Notes: generated by a model from the letters alone, not told the origin. A stretch of 64,000 nucleotides of DNA from Pseudomonas sp. IB20 (GCF_009707325.1 NZ_CP046103.1:868001-932000); one strand, 5' to 3'. Counted from the stretch's first letter, positions 52,901 to 62,374 are shown. Translations and numbers: made by a program.

Positions 52901-53749
52901 TTGGCTGATATTGATCCCAAAGACATTCCGGCACTGGATATCGCCATCGATCAATTGTTCCAGGGGCCTGATCTGATAGGTGCCTGGTCGCTGAAGATCC
53001 GCCCAACCGCCAAGGGCCTGGCCTTCAACAACCTGGACCTGGGCCTCAAAGGCATGCAGCTCAAGGGTGCCGGTGGTTGGGAAGGCGCGCCGGGTGACAG
53101 CAGCAGTTGGTACAAAGGCCGCCTGGATGGCAAGAACATCGCCGATGTGCTCAAGGGCTGGGGCTTTGCGCCGACCGTGACGAGTGAAGACTTCCATCTG
53201 GACGTGGACGGTCGCTGGCCGGGTTCGCCAGCCTGGGTCGGGCCCAAGCGTTTCTCCGGTAGCCTGGACGCTGCATTCCGCAAAGGCCAGTTCGTTGAAG
53301 TGGAAGGCGGCGCCCAGGCCCTGCGGGTATTTGGTTTGCTCAACTTCAACTCCATCGGTCGCCGTTTGCGCCTGGACTTCTCGGACTTGCTCGGCAAAGG
53401 CTTGAGCTATGACCGGGTCAAAGGCTTGCTGGCGGCCAGTAATGGCGTGTTCGTGACCCGTGAGCCGATCACCATGACCGGGCCATCCACTAACCTTGAG
53501 CTCAATGGCACGCTGGACCTGGTGGCCGACCGGGTCGACGCCAAGTTGCTGGTCACATTGCCGGTGACCAACAACCTGCCGATTGCCGCATTGATTGTCG
53601 GTGCGCCGGCCATTGGTGGCGCGCTGTTCCTGATCGACAAGTTGATCGGCGACCGTGTGTCGCGCTTCGCCAGTGTGCAATACAAGGTGCAAGGTCCATG
53701 GAAGGATCCAAAAATCACCTTCGACAAGCCATTTGAAAAACCAAACTGA
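49934..53749 (+). CDS. yhdP: YhdP family envelope protein (AsmA-like, DUF3971)
   Basis: Very large inner-membrane-anchored periplasmic protein, 1271 residues, with one N-terminal helix (about 15-35, LGLCALLLVLAAVYVSL) and a long repeat-beta body typical of bridge-like lipid transfer proteins; an AsmA-like C-terminal region starts near 1050. E. coli YhdP moves phospholipid to the outer membrane together with TamB and YdbH. TTGAGGGT lies before the ATG. A small hairpin (49885-49904) lies between rng and this gene. Length and flanks match the family. Confidence 0.9.
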   Translation: MERLKRFFAALTRWGLGLCALLLVLAAVYVSLGRELTPLVAEYRAEIEAKAQAAVDMPVRIGSLEGRWSGFAPILLAHDVMVGEGSSALRLDQVEVVPAIWASLMAREVRIAHLEVSGLQLSFKEDKDGHWALQGLPVQDDQPLDPEQLLTRMQMVKRVSVLDSQVTLQPFAQAPLTLTYVGLSLHTGATRQRLDARLTLPDGQPLAVSLRTRIRASEWKDAQVQAYLSLPQSDWAKWIPAKLTQQWKLSQFKAGGEFWLDWAKGTVQNAVVRLNSPQVKGSYADRKPVHIENLALTAYLQRSDTGLKVLFDSLAMNIGETRWESRLQLQQSLATDTALEVWKLQADRLDLTPITPLLNALAPLPEGVAKTIEHLKATGVLRNVLVDLRPQDTTDQKVSFAANLERIGFNAYFGAPAARNVSGSISGDLGHGELRMDSKDFSLHLDPIFAKPWQYIQANARLTWKLDKEGFTLIAPYIKVLGEEGKVAADFLIRLHFDHSQEDYMDLRVGMVDGDGRFTAKYLPAVLSPSLDEWLRTAILKGAVDEGFFQYQGSLNHDALPAARNISLFFKVHDAELAFQPGWPHVSKVNGEVFVEESGVRILASKGQLLDTKVKDIYVNIPHAPAGQDSHLLITGGFAGGLGDGLKILQEAPIGTGSTFAGWKGEGDLQGKLDLDIALVKGADPKIVVDFQTDKSRLQLAEPTLDLTQLKGNFRFDSAKGLSGQNISAQAFDRPITAQIFADGKPGKISTRVSAKGQVTVKRLTDWLKVSQPLPVSGDIPYQLQLTLDGADSQLMVSSTMKGVAVDLPAPFGMPASQGRDSVFRMTLQGAERRYWFDYGELASFTFASPPDKFNDGRGELFLGDGAALLPASKGLRIRGVLSELDIDPWKKLVNRYAGNDPGGSAKQLLSGADFKVGKLTGFGTQFDRVNLQLGRKPAAWGLQFDSQQAKGAVNLPDAKGAPIAINLQYVKLPAVDPTVQANENAPDPLADIDPKDIPALDIAIDQLFQGPDLIGAWSLKIRPTAKGLAFNNLDLGLKGMQLKGAGGWEGAPGDSSSWYKGRLDGKNIADVLKGWGFAPTVTSEDFHLDVDGRWPGSPAWVGPKRFSGSLDAAFRKGQFVEVEGGAQALRVFGLLNFNSIGRRLRLDFSDLLGKGLSYDRVKGLLAASNGVFVTREPITMTGPSTNLELNGTLDLVADRVDAKLLVTLPVTNNLPIAALIVGAPAIGGALFLIDKLIGDRVSRFASVQYKVQGPWKDPKITFDKPFEKPN

Positions 53750-53797
53750 GAGCCTGTGGAGTAGCATGGCCGCATGCCCTTTACGGAGTGTTGGCCT

Positions 53798-54646
53798 ATG
53801 TCCTTTGCGGTAATTCAAATGGTCAGCCAGAGTGACGTCCTGGCCAACCTGGCTCAGGCCCGGCGCTTGCTGGAGCAAGCGGCGGCGGGCGGTGCGAAGC
53901 TGGCGGTACTGCCGGAAAACTTCGCCGCCATGGGCCGTCGTGACGTCGCCGACATTGGTCGCGCCGAAGCCTTGGGCGAAGGCCCGATCCTGCCGTGGTT
54001 GAAACAGGCCGCCCGCGACCTCACCTTATGGATAGTGGCCGGCACATTGCCGTTGCCGCCTAAGGACCAACCGAACGCCAAATCCAACGCCTGCTCGCTC
54101 TTGATCGATGATCGGGGTGAAATCGTCGCCCGTTACGACAAACTGCACCTGTTCGATGTCGACGTGGCGGATGCTCGAGGTCGTTATCGCGAATCCGACG
54201 ACTATGCTTTCGGTGGCAATGTTGTCGTGGCGGACACGCCGGTGGGGCGCTTGGGCCTGACGGTATGCTACGACTTGCGGTTCCCCGAGTTGTACAGCGA
54301 ATTGCGTGCGGCGGGGGCTGAATTGATTACCGCGCCCTCGGCCTTTACGGCGGTGACCGGCGCTGCACATTGGGATGTGCTGATTCGTGCGCGAGCCATC
54401 GAAACCCAGTGCTACCTGCTGGCAGCCGCCCAAGGCGGCGTACACCCAGGCCCACGGGAAACCTTTGGCCACGCAGCAATTGTCGACCCTTGGGGGCGCG
54501 TGCTGACACAACAGGATCAAGGCGAAGCGGTGTTGTTGGCCGAACGCGATAGCAGTGAACAGGCGTCGATACGGGCGCGCATGCCGGTGGTCAACCATCG
54601 GCGCTTTTTCTCGCAGGGCGCGCAGCGGCCTGCTTCGGAACGATGA
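53798..54646 (+). CDS. Carbon-nitrogen hydrolase, Nit1/deaminated-glutathione amidase type
   Basis: Nitrilase-superfamily amidase of 282 residues. The Glu-Lys-Cys triad is visible: Glu40 in VLPENFAA, Lys in [11 protein letters not shown] near 110, and Cys in [14 protein letters not shown] near 150. The close match to the Nit1 branch ([18 protein letters not shown]) suggests hydrolysis of deaminated glutathione, a repair reaction; this is inferred. The ATG at 53798 is favoured over one 24 bases earlier because of GGAG about 11 bases upstream and the conserved SFAVIQM start. Confidence 0.87.
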   Translation: MSFAVIQMVSQSDVLANLAQARRLLEQAAAGGAKLAVLPENFAAMGRRDVADIGRAEALGEGPILPWLKQAARDLTLWIVAGTLPLPPKDQPNAKSNACSLLIDDRGEIVARYDKLHLFDVDVADARGRYRESDDYAFGGNVVVADTPVGRLGLTVCYDLRFPELYSELRAAGAELITAPSAFTAVTGAAHWDVLIRARAIETQCYLLAAAQGGVHPGPRETFGHAAIVDPWGRVLTQQDQGEAVLLAERDSSEQASIRARMPVVNHRRFFSQGAQRPASER

Positions 54647-54662
54647 ATTTAAGGCCAAACCT

Positions 54663-56105
54663 ATGAGCGAGTTGTTGTCCTCAGTCAGTGAACACCTCCT
54701 GGCACCCGGTGGCGTGACCATCGAAAGCTTGCAAACCGTGCTCGGCGATCTGGCCGGGCCAGGTATCGACGCGGCCGACCTGTATTTCCAAGGGCAGATT
54801 TCCGAGTCTTGGGCCCTCGAAGACGGCATCGTCAAGGAAGGCAGCTTCAACCTTGATCAAGGTGTGGGCGTGCGCGCGCAATCTGGTGAGAAGACCGGGT
54901 TTGCCTACAGCAACGCCATTACCCTTGAAGCCCTGGGCCTGGCGGCGCGTGCGGCACGCTCGATCTCCCGCGCCGGCCAGAACGGCACGGTGCAGGCATT
55001 CAGCACCCAGGATGTGGCTCAGTTGTACGCGCCGGATAACCCTCTGGAAGTGATCAGCCGTGCGGAAAAGGTCGACTTGCTCAAGCGTATTGATGCGGCC
55101 ACCCGTGCCCTCGACCCGCGTATCCAGCAAGTCACCGTGAGCATGGCCGGTGTGTGGGAGCGCATTCTTGTGGCGTCCACCGACGGCGGGTTGGCGGCGG
55201 ATGTACGGCCGCTGGTGCGGTTCAATGTCAGTGTGATCGTCGAGCAGAACGGTCGCCGCGAGCGCGGTGGCCATGGCGGCGGCGGGCGCACCGACTACCG
55301 TTATTTCCTCACTGAAGACCGCGCCATGGGCTACGCCCGCGAAGCGCTGCGCCAGGCACTGGTCAACCTTGAAGCCATTCCGGCGCCAGCCGGTACCTTG
55401 CCGGTGGTACTGGGCTCGGGCTGGTCTGGGGTTTTGCTGCACGAAGCGGTGGGCCACGGCCTGGAAGGCGACTTCAACCGCAAGGGCAGTTCCGCCTACA
55501 GCGGGCGCATGGGCGAGATGGTCGCGTCCAAGCTGTGCACCATTGTCGATGACGGCACCCTGGCCGGTCGTCGTGGTTCGCTGAGCATCGACGACGAAGG
55601 CACGCCGACCGAGTGCACCACGCTGATTGAAAACGGTGTGCTCAAGGGTTACATGCAAGACAAGCTCAACGCCCGCCTGATGGGCGTGGCGCGTACTGGT
55701 AACGGCCGCCGCGAGTCCTACGCTCACCTGCCGATGCCGCGTATGACCAACACCTACATGCTCGGTGGCGAAAGCGACCCGGCGGAAATCATCGCCTCGG
55801 TAAAACGCGGGATCTACTGCGCCAACCTCGGCGGCGGCCAAGTGGACATCACCAGCGGCAAATTTGTGTTCTCCACCAGCGAGGCGTACCTGATCGAAGA
55901 CGGCAAGATTACCGCGCCGGTCAAAGGGGCAACGTTGATTGGTAACGGGCCAGAAGCCATGAGCAAGGTGTCGATGGTCGGTAACGACCTGTCGCTGGAC
56001 AGCGGCGTGGGCACGTGCGGTAAAGATGGGCAGTCGGTGCCGGTCGGCGTTGGTCAGCCAACCTTGAAGATTGATGCGATCACCGTGGGTGGCACGGGGT
56101 CGTAA
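54663..56105 (+). CDS. tldD: Metalloprotease TldD
   Basis: Catalytic, zinc-binding half of the TldD/TldE (PmbA) protease, 480 residues. The metal site [11 protein letters not shown] lies near 260; the later Cys in ISGKF-type C-terminal region ([15 protein letters not shown]) is conserved. TldD-PmbA degrade unfolded peptides, mature microcins and process the antitoxin CcdA in E. coli. AAGG lies 10 bases before the ATG. Separated from pmbA by darP on the other strand. Confidence 0.95.
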   Translation: MSELLSSVSEHLLAPGGVTIESLQTVLGDLAGPGIDAADLYFQGQISESWALEDGIVKEGSFNLDQGVGVRAQSGEKTGFAYSNAITLEALGLAARAARSISRAGQNGTVQAFSTQDVAQLYAPDNPLEVISRAEKVDLLKRIDAATRALDPRIQQVTVSMAGVWERILVASTDGGLAADVRPLVRFNVSVIVEQNGRRERGGHGGGGRTDYRYFLTEDRAMGYAREALRQALVNLEAIPAPAGTLPVVLGSGWSGVLLHEAVGHGLEGDFNRKGSSAYSGRMGEMVASKLCTIVDDGTLAGRRGSLSIDDEGTPTECTTLIENGVLKGYMQDKLNARLMGVARTGNGRRESYAHLPMPRMTNTYMLGGESDPAEIIASVKRGIYCANLGGGQVDITSGKFVFSTSEAYLIEDGKITAPVKGATLIGNGPEAMSKVSMVGNDLSLDSGVGTCGKDGQSVPVGVGQPTLKIDAITVGGTGS

Positions 56106-56150
56106 AAGGTGGAGCTTCGGGTGGCGCAGAACGCCACCCGGGGAAGAGGA

Positions 56151-56672
56151 TCAGCGCAGGCCGCGTTGAGTCTCGTCCAGCTCACGGATGTACTTGAAAA
56201 TTTTACGGCTGGTGGCCGGAGCCTTGTTTTGCGCCAGTTCGTGCTGGGCCTGACGGATCAGGGAGCGCAGTTGCTGGCGGTCCGCGTCCGGGTAGTCCAA
56301 CACGAACTTCTCCAATACAGCGTCATCGCCCGAAATCAGGCGGTCACGCCAACGTTCCAGGTTGTGGAAACGTTCGTTGTATTGGCGAGTGGAGGCATCG
56401 AGTTGATCGAGCAGGGTCAGAATGGCGTCAGTGTCCTGATCGCGCATCAGTTTGCCGATAAACATGATGTGCCGTTTACGCGCGATATTCGCGGTGTGCT
56501 TAGGTGCATCAGCCAGGGCCCGGCGCATTTCGTCGGTCAGTGGCAGTTTTGCAACCAAGTCAGGCTTGAGCGTTGTAAGGCGCTCGCCAAGGTCAACCAG
56601 AGCATGCAGCTCGCGTTTGACCTGGGTTTTGCTTTTCTCCCCATCGAGGGAGTCGTCGTAAGAATCAACCAT
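56151..56672 (-). CDS. darP: Ribosome-associated protein DarP (YjgA)
   Basis: Dual-action ribosomal maturation protein of 173 residues, highly charged and helical, assisting late 50S assembly. Family blocks [31 protein letters not shown] and [11 protein letters not shown] are present. The ATG at 56672 starts the conserved MVDSYDD; a TTG five codons upstream is less likely. The ribosome-binding site is poor. It lies inverted between tldD and pmbA, as in P. aeruginosa. Confidence 0.9.
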   Translation of the reverse strand: MVDSYDDSLDGEKSKTQVKRELHALVDLGERLTTLKPDLVAKLPLTDEMRRALADAPKHTANIARKRHIMFIGKLMRDQDTDAILTLLDQLDASTRQYNERFHNLERWRDRLISGDDAVLEKFVLDYPDADRQQLRSLIRQAQHELAQNKAPATSRKIFKYIRELDETQRGLR

Positions 56673-56780
56673 GGTGGCAGTCCGCAAAGAAACGCCGCCA
56701 TGATAACCAGTCGGGGGCCGCTTGTCCGGCCCGGTCGCTCGATGGCCTTAACCGAAAGCAGAATTTGAGTGGAGAAAACC

Positions 56781-58127
56781 ATGAGTGCAGCCCAAAGCGT
56801 CGGTCCGCAAGCGTTACCGGCACTGCAGGAACAAGTCGAGCAGATCCTTGCCGAGGCCAAGCGCCAGGGGGCCAGCGCCTGTGAAGTGGCGGTGTCGCTG
56901 GAGCAGGGGCTGTCGACGTCGGTGCGCCAGCGGGAAGTGGAAACCGTCGAATTCAATCGCGACCAGGGTTTTGGTATCACCTTGTATGTAGGGCAGCGCA
57001 AGGGCTCGGCGAGTACGTCGGCCAGCGGGCCCGAAGCGATTCGCGAGACGGTCGCCGCTGCGTTGGCGATTGCCAAGCACACCTCCGAAGATGAAAGCTC
57101 AGGCTTGGCTGACAAGGCACTGATGGCCAAGGACTTGAAGGATTTCGATCTGTTTCACACTTGGGACATCACGCCTGAACAGGCTATCGAGCAGGCGCTG
57201 ATCTGCGAAGCTGCAGCGTTTGATGCTGATCCTCGCATCAAGAATGCTGACGGCACCACCTTGAGTACCCATCAGGGCTGCCGCGTGTATGGCAACAGCC
57301 ACGGGTTTATCGGTGGTTACGCCTCCACTCGCCATAGCCTGAGCTGCGTGATGATTGCCGAGGCCGATGGCCAGATGCAGCGTGATTACTGGTATGACGT
57401 GAGCCGCCAAGGCGAATTGCTGGCTGACCCGGTCAGCATTGGCCAGCGCGCAGCCCAGCGCGCGGCGAGCCGCCTGGGCGCGCGCCCGGTACCGACCTGT
57501 GAAGTGCCGGTGCTGTTTTCGGCAGAGCTGGCCGGCGGGTTGTTCGGCAGCTTCCTGGGCGCGATTTCCGGCGGCAACCTCTACCGCAAGTCTTCGTTCC
57601 TTGAGGGCGCAATCGGCCAGAAACTGTTTCCTGAGTGGCTGACCATTGATGAGCGCCCGCACCTGATGCGCGCCATGGGCAGTTCGGCGTTCGACGGTGA
57701 TGGCCTGGCCACTTATGCCAAACCGTTTGTCGAAAAGGGCGAGTTGGTCTCCTACGTTCTCGGTACTTACGCTGGCCGCAAGCTTGGCCTGCCAAGCACC
57801 GCCAACGCCGGTGGCGTGCACAACCTGTTCGTGACCCATGGCGACGAAGACCAGGCGGCGTTGCTGCGTCGTATGGGCCGTGGCCTGCTGGTGACCGAAC
57901 TGATGGGCAGTGGCCTGAATATGGTCACCGGTGATTATTCCCGCGGCGCGGCGGGTTTCTGGGTAGAAAACGGCGAAATTCAATTCGCCGTGCAGGAAGT
58001 CACCATCGCCGGCAACATGCGCGACATGTTCAAGCAGATCGTTGCCGTGGGTAACGACCTGGAACTGCGCAGCAACATTCGCACCGGTTCGGTGTTGATC
58101 GAGCGGATGACTGTCGCCGGCAGCTAA
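56781..58127 (+). CDS. pmbA: Metalloprotease subunit PmbA (TldE)
   Basis: Non-catalytic partner of TldD, 448 residues, lacking the HExxxH zinc motif as expected. It has the family N-terminus ...QILAEAKRQGASACEVAVSLE and the C-terminal GLLVTELMGSGLNMVTGDYSRGAAGFWVENG stretch (only parts quoted as markers: TELMGSGLN, GDYSRGAAGF). The ATG at 56781 with GGAG seven bases upstream is chosen over a GTG four codons earlier. A bidirectional terminator follows. Confidence 0.94.
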   Translation: MSAAQSVGPQALPALQEQVEQILAEAKRQGASACEVAVSLEQGLSTSVRQREVETVEFNRDQGFGITLYVGQRKGSASTSASGPEAIRETVAAALAIAKHTSEDESSGLADKALMAKDLKDFDLFHTWDITPEQAIEQALICEAAAFDADPRIKNADGTTLSTHQGCRVYGNSHGFIGGYASTRHSLSCVMIAEADGQMQRDYWYDVSRQGELLADPVSIGQRAAQRAASRLGARPVPTCEVPVLFSAELAGGLFGSFLGAISGGNLYRKSSFLEGAIGQKLFPEWLTIDERPHLMRAMGSSAFDGDGLATYAKPFVEKGELVSYVLGTYAGRKLGLPSTANAGGVHNLFVTHGDEDQAALLRRMGRGLLVTELMGSGLNMVTGDYSRGAAGFWVENGEIQFAVQEVTIAGNMRDMFKQIVAVGNDLELRSNIRTGSVLIERMTVAGS

Positions 58128-58141
58128 TCACTCTCGCGCTC

Positions 58142-58182
58142 AAAAAAAGGCACGCCATCGTACAGATGGCGTGCCTTTTTTT
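58142..58182. terminator. Terminator after pmbA
   Basis: Stem GGCACGCCATC / GATGGCGTGCC with a 5-base loop, flanked by seven A and seven T, working on the plus strand. Confidence 0.92.
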
Positions 58183-58230
58183 ATGGCCGAGTCACAGGTG
58201 GATTAACGTGCTGTACTTGTTTTGATTCTC

Positions 58231-58259
58231 AATATCATTTAATAATAAATATCATTATC
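58231..58259 (+). promoter_or_regulatory. Fur box of the fagA-fumC-orfX-sodA operon
   Basis: AATAATAAATATCATTATC (58241-58259) matches the 19-base Fur consensus at 15 positions, with a weaker overlapping unit to its left ending at ATATCATTT. It lies 16 bases before the fagA start, in an AT-rich segment that stands out from the surrounding high-GC DNA. Implies repression with iron and induction under iron limitation. Confidence 0.8.
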
Positions 58260-58274
58260 GAATGAGTGTGGATC

Positions 58275-58670
58275 ATGAGTTCTGTCCTGCATGAGGATCC
58301 GTACCTGGAAAGCTGGCGCTGGATGAGTCGTCAGATTCGCTGCGGCCTCGATCCCAATGAACCTCGCCTGATCGAACATTACCTCAATGAGGGTCGGTAC
58401 CTGGCGTGTTGCACCGCGACCCATCCGTGGACGATCGCCGAAACCTCATTGCGCCTGCTGATCGACACCGCCCGCGATATCGCCTTGCCCTGGCATTGGC
58501 GCTCCATGTGCCTGGACCAGGCGTGGCGCCCGCTGCGCGACCTGGAAAACCTCTCCCGCTGTGCCTGCCGCCTTAAGCGCTGGCAGGCCTTTGCCTGGCA
58601 ATTGGCGACCTGCGAATTGCTGCCTTCCATTTCTGTTTCTGACCTGGTGCAAGGATCTTCCGATGAGTAA
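58275..58670 (+). CDS. fagA: Fur-associated protein FagA
   Basis: Small protein of 131 residues of unknown biochemical role, first gene of the Fur-regulated operon that in P. aeruginosa reads fagA-fumC-orfX-sodA. It is rich in Trp and Leu (WRWMSRQIRCG, HPWTIAETSLRLLIDTARDI) with several cysteines (CCTATHPW, RCACRLKRW). No signal peptide or membrane helix. The ATG at 58275 is used; an earlier GTG overlaps the Fur box end. Its 3' end overlaps fumC by eight bases, so translation is coupled. Identification rests on gene order and the Fur box. Confidence 0.78.
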   Translation: MSSVLHEDPYLESWRWMSRQIRCGLDPNEPRLIEHYLNEGRYLACCTATHPWTIAETSLRLLIDTARDIALPWHWRSMCLDQAWRPLRDLENLSRCACRLKRWQAFAWQLATCELLPSISVSDLVQGSSDE

Positions 58671-60039
58671 CACCCGTATCGAACGCGACAGCATGGGCGA
58701 ACTGCAAGTACCGGCCGAGGCCTTGTATGGCGCACAAACCCAGCGCGCGGTGAACAACTTTCCGATCAGCAACCAACGCATGCCGGCGCAATTCATCCGC
58801 GCCCTGATCCTGGCCAAAGCCGCTGCGGCCAAGGCCAACGTCGACCTAAAGCAGATCAGCGAAGGGCAGGGCAAAGCCATTGTCGATGCCGCCCAGGGCT
58901 TGCTGGAGGGCGATTACATGCCGCACTTCCCGGTGGATATCTTCCAGACCGGCTCCGGCACCAGCTCCAACATGAACGCCAACGAAGTGATTGCGACCCT
59001 GGCCACACGTTTGTTGGGCGAGGCGGTCAACCCTAACGACCACGTGAACTGCGGCCAAAGCAGCAACGACATCATTCCCACCACCATCCACGTCAGTGCC
59101 GCCTTGGTGCTGCATGAGCAAACGCTGCCGGCGCTGTTGCACTTGGTGCAGGTGATCGAGCAAAAGGCCGAGCAAGTGCATCCGTTCATCAAGACCGGCC
59201 GCACCCACTTGATGGACGCCATGCCGGTGCGCATGAGCCAGGTGCTCAACGGCTGGGCGCAGCAGCTCAAGGCCAATATCGGTCACTTGCAGGACTTGCT
59301 GCCGAGCTTGCAGGCCCTGGCTCAGGGCGGCACGGCGGTCGGCACCGGGATCAACGCACACCCGGAATTCGCCGCGCGTTTCAGCCAGCAACTGAGCAAC
59401 CTGACTGGCGTGAAATTCACCCCGGGCAGGAACCTGTTCGCATTGATCGGCTCCCAGGACACAGCCGTTGCCGTGTCCGGCCAGTTGAAAGCCACCGCCG
59501 TCTCGCTGATGAAAATCGCCAATGACCTGCGCTGGATGAACTCCGGACCGCTCGCAGGCCTGGGTGAAATCGAGCTGGAAGGCCTGCAACCGGGCTCTTC
59601 GATCATGCCGGGCAAGGTCAACCCGGTGATCCCGGAAGCCACTGCCATGGTCGCGGCCCAAGTGATCGGCAATGACACGGTGATTACTGTCGCGGGGCAA
59701 TCCGGCAACTTCGAGCTGAACGTGATGCTGCCGATCATCGCCCAAAACCTGCTCAGCAGCCTTGAACTGCTGGCCAATTCGAGCCGCTTGCTGGCCGACA
59801 AGGCCATCGCCAGCTTCAAGGTCAACGAAGCCAAGCTCAAGGAAGCGCTGTCGCGCAACCCGATCCTGGTCACCGCACTCAACCCGATCATTGGTTACCA
59901 AAAAGCCGCTGAAATCGCCAAGAAGGCCTATCAGCAAGGCCGTCCGGTAATTGATGTCGCTCTCGAGCACACTGACTTGTCACGTAGCCAACTGGAGATC
60001 CTGCTGGATCCGGAAAAGCTTACGGCGGGCGGCGTGTAA
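58663..60039 (+). CDS. fumC: Fumarate hydratase class II (iron-free)
   Basis: Class II fumarase of 458 residues interconverting fumarate and malate without an iron-sulfur cluster. Signature GSSIMPGKVNP near 317, plus TGSGTSSNMNANEVIA near 100 and KTGRTHLMDAMPVRMSQ near 187. Being iron-independent, it replaces the FeS fumarase when iron is low or superoxide high, consistent with the Fur box and partner sodA. AAGGA precedes the ATG. Confidence 0.96.
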   Translation: MSNTRIERDSMGELQVPAEALYGAQTQRAVNNFPISNQRMPAQFIRALILAKAAAAKANVDLKQISEGQGKAIVDAAQGLLEGDYMPHFPVDIFQTGSGTSSNMNANEVIATLATRLLGEAVNPNDHVNCGQSSNDIIPTTIHVSAALVLHEQTLPALLHLVQVIEQKAEQVHPFIKTGRTHLMDAMPVRMSQVLNGWAQQLKANIGHLQDLLPSLQALAQGGTAVGTGINAHPEFAARFSQQLSNLTGVKFTPGRNLFALIGSQDTAVAVSGQLKATAVSLMKIANDLRWMNSGPLAGLGEIELEGLQPGSSIMPGKVNPVIPEATAMVAAQVIGNDTVITVAGQSGNFELNVMLPIIAQNLLSSLELLANSSRLLADKAIASFKVNEAKLKEALSRNPILVTALNPIIGYQKAAEIAKKAYQQGRPVIDVALEHTDLSRSQLEILLDPEKLTAGGV

Positions 60040-60066
60040 TCACCGACTCTGCTTTGGAGGCTCACC

Positions 60067-60510
60067 ATGGAGCACTGGAAACGCACGATCGAACGGGCCA
60101 ATCGCTGCTTTATGCAGGGCGAACTGGTCGACGCTCGCGAGGCCTATTTGCAAGCCCTGGCCCTGGCTCAAGTGTTATTCGAGCGTTGGGCGGATGCCGA
60201 CGAAGCAGTGGCGGCTTGCGTCATTTCCCATCACAACCTGGCGGACCTGCACCTGCGCCTGAACCAGCCTGAGGAAAGCGCGGAGTACCTGTGTGCTATC
60301 CACCAGCGCCTGCTGCAGACCCTGCAGGACCCGCGCCTGAGCCGGCAATTGCGCGAGGCGGCGCTGCGCCAGAGCAGCAAGACCTACGTCGAACTGTTGA
60401 ACTTCATCAGCGATCACGGCGAGTACCCGCGAACCCATCGCTTGTTGGGTGGCGCTGCGGTGCAAACGGATGCGTCGATCCGCAACAGTCCTTATTACGG
60501 AGCACATTGA
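60067..60510 (+). CDS. OrfX of the fumC-sodA operon, TPR-like
   Basis: Helical protein of 147 residues, function unknown. Two or three tetratricopeptide-like helix pairs are visible: [20 protein letters not shown] (about 10-29), [20 protein letters not shown] and [16 protein letters not shown]. Such repeats suggest a protein-binding adaptor. GGAGG lies before the ATG. One base separates its stop from the sodA start codon, so it is co-translated with the superoxide dismutase. Confidence 0.8.
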   Translation: MEHWKRTIERANRCFMQGELVDAREAYLQALALAQVLFERWADADEAVAACVISHHNLADLHLRLNQPEESAEYLCAIHQRLLQTLQDPRLSRQLREAALRQSSKTYVELLNFISDHGEYPRTHRLLGGAAVQTDASIRNSPYYGAH

Positions 60511-60511
60511 T

Positions 60512-61123
60512 ATGTCCTACACCTTGCCTGCCCTGCCTTACGCCTACGATGCCCTGGAGCCGCACATCGATGCGCAAACCATGGAAATCCACTACACCAA
60601 GCATCACCAGACCTACATCAACAACCTGAATGCGGCGGTTGAAGGCACTGAGTTTGCGGCCTGGCCGGTTGAGAAGTTGGTGTCCAGCGTCCAGCAGTTG
60701 CCGGAAAAACTGCGTGCCGCAGTGATCAACCAAGGTGGCGGCCACGCTAACCACTCGCTGTTCTGGGCGGTGATGTCGCCCAAAGGCGGCGGTAAACCTG
60801 AGGGCGTGCTGGGCAAAGCGATCGAGGAACAGTTGGGTGGTTTCGACAGTTTCAAGGAAGCCTTCACCAAGGCTGCCCTGACGCGTTTCGGCAGTGGTTG
60901 GTCCTGGCTGAGCGTTACCCCACAAAAGACCCTGGTGGTCGAAAGCAGCGGCAACCAGGACAGCCCGCTGATGAACGGCAATACGCCGATCCTCGGTCTG
61001 GACGTCTGGGAGCACGCCTACTACCTGCTCTACCAGAACCGTCGTCCGGAATACATCAACGCCTTCTACAGCGTGATCAATTGGCCGGAAGTCGCCGCAC
61101 GCTACCAGGCCGCCTTGGCATGA
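60512..61123 (+). CDS. sodA: Superoxide dismutase, Mn-type
   Basis: Cytoplasmic Mn superoxide dismutase of 203 residues. Metal ligands: His27 ([11 protein letters not shown]), His80 ([10 protein letters not shown]), and Asp/His of [10 protein letters not shown] near 166-170. The Mn-type Gln appears in SGNQDSPLM rather than the Fe-type pattern. It replaces Fe-SOD under iron limitation, as the operon Fur box predicts. TTACGGAG precedes the ATG. Confidence 0.96.
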   Translation: MSYTLPALPYAYDALEPHIDAQTMEIHYTKHHQTYINNLNAAVEGTEFAAWPVEKLVSSVQQLPEKLRAAVINQGGGHANHSLFWAVMSPKGGGKPEGVLGKAIEEQLGGFDSFKEAFTKAALTRFGSGWSWLSVTPQKTLVVESSGNQDSPLMNGNTPILGLDVWEHAYYLLYQNRRPEYINAFYSVINWPEVAARYQAALA

Positions 61124-61155
61124 TATTGACCCTATAACACGACCTAAGGCCGACT

Positions 61156-62049
61156 ATGGGCACTGAAATACTGGCGATCAGCAGCGGACGAATGTTTCGT
61201 TATGCGTTTGGCTCACTGCTGCTATTGGCAGGTACTGCATTGCTGGTGGCCCACGGGCTGGCCTGGCTGGACCTTGAACCGCGCATCCTGCGTGCCTTGC
61301 AGGGCGGGTCGATCTGCGCGCTCGGCACGGCGCTGGGCGCGGTGCCGGTGCTGGTGATTCGTCGGATGCCGGTAGCGCTCAGCGATACATTGTTGGGCTT
61401 TGGTGCTGGAGTGATGTTGGCAGCAACTGCCTTTTCGCTGATCGTGCCGGGTATCGCTGCCGCTGAAGGCCTGGGGCTTTCGCCCTGGGGCGCCAGTGGC
61501 TTGATCAGCTTTGGGATCATGCTGGGAGCGTTCGGGCTGTACCTGGTCGACCGCAAGGTCTCCGGCGCCAGCCCGGAAATGCTGGTGGGCACGCCGGATA
61601 AACCGGTGATACCACCCCGCATCTGGCTGTTTGTGTTCGCCATCATTGCCCACAACATTCCGGAAGGCATGGCGGTGGGTGTCTCTGCCGGTGGCGGGAT
61701 GCCGGATGCCGATAGCCTGGCCATGGGCATTGCCCTGCAGGACGTGCCGGAAGGTTTGGTGATTGCGCTGGTCTTGGCCGGGGCCGGGATGTCGCGGGTC
61801 AAAGCGTTCCTGATCGGCGCCGCGTCAGGGTTGGTAGAGCCGGTATTCGCTGTGTTGTGCGCGTGGCTGGTGAGCCTGGCAGAAGTTTTGTTACCGCTGG
61901 GCCTCGCGCTTGCGGCTGGTGCGATGTTGCTGGTGGTGACTCACGAAGTGATCCCCGAATCGCGCCGCAATGGTCACGAAAAGCTTGCCAGCTTGGGGTT
62001 GTGCATCGGGTTCTGTTTAATGATGGTGATGGATACAGCTCTGGGGTGA
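61156..62049 (+). CDS. ZIP-family metal transporter
   Basis: Divalent-metal transporter of 297 residues with about eight helices. ZIP motifs HNIPEGMAVGVS near 170 and ALQDVPEGLVIAL near 195 supply the metal-binding site, with HEVIPESRR near 275. Lying 32 bases after sodA, it may take up manganese or zinc needed when iron is scarce; co-regulation is an inference from spacing and strand. Substrate not determined. Confidence 0.87.
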   Translation: MGTEILAISSGRMFRYAFGSLLLLAGTALLVAHGLAWLDLEPRILRALQGGSICALGTALGAVPVLVIRRMPVALSDTLLGFGAGVMLAATAFSLIVPGIAAAEGLGLSPWGASGLISFGIMLGAFGLYLVDRKVSGASPEMLVGTPDKPVIPPRIWLFVFAIIAHNIPEGMAVGVSAGGGMPDADSLAMGIALQDVPEGLVIALVLAGAGMSRVKAFLIGAASGLVEPVFAVLCAWLVSLAEVLLPLGLALAAGAMLLVVTHEVIPESRRNGHEKLASLGLCIGFCLMMVMDTALG

Positions 62050-62066
62050 GGCTGTTGCAGCCTCAC
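62046..62066. other. Hairpin overlapping the stop of the ZIP gene
   Basis: GTGAGGCTG / CAGCCTCAC around a TTG loop includes the TGA stop. No U tract; lies between convergent ZIP and ptsO genes, so it may be a weak transcript end. Confidence 0.45.
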
Positions 62067-62086
62067 ATCCCTCTCAAAGGGTGGGC

Positions 62087-62359
62087 TTACTCACCTTCGT
62101 CGAAGTAGTTATTGATCAGCGCCACCAAGGCATCCATCGCTTCCTGTTCCTGCTCGCCTTGCGTCTTCAGGTGAATTTTGGTGCCCTTGCCGGCGGCCAG
62201 CATCATCATCGACATGATGCTCTTGCCGTTGACCATGGACTCCGGCGTGCGCCCGGCGTAGATCTCGCAAGGAAATTGTCCGGCAACGCCGACGAATTTA
62301 GCGGAAGCGCGAGCGTGCAGGCCCAGCTTGTTGATGATTTCAATTTCCAGAGCGGGCAT
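62087..62359 (-). CDS. ptsO: Nitrogen-PTS phosphocarrier NPr
   Basis: HPr-like protein of 90 residues. The active-site His15 is in NKLGLHARASAKFV; the Ser47 region is NGKSIMSMMML. It relays phosphate from PtsP to PtsN in the regulatory nitrogen PTS that senses carbon/nitrogen balance. Starts 15 bases after rapZ and completes the rpoN-hpf-ptsN-rapZ-ptsO order. Confidence 0.95.
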   Translation of the reverse strand: MPALEIEIINKLGLHARASAKFVGVAGQFPCEIYAGRTPESMVNGKSIMSMMMLAAGKGTKIHLKTQGEQEQEAMDALVALINNYFDEGE

Positions 62360-62374
62360 CGCGGGGTGGTCCTT

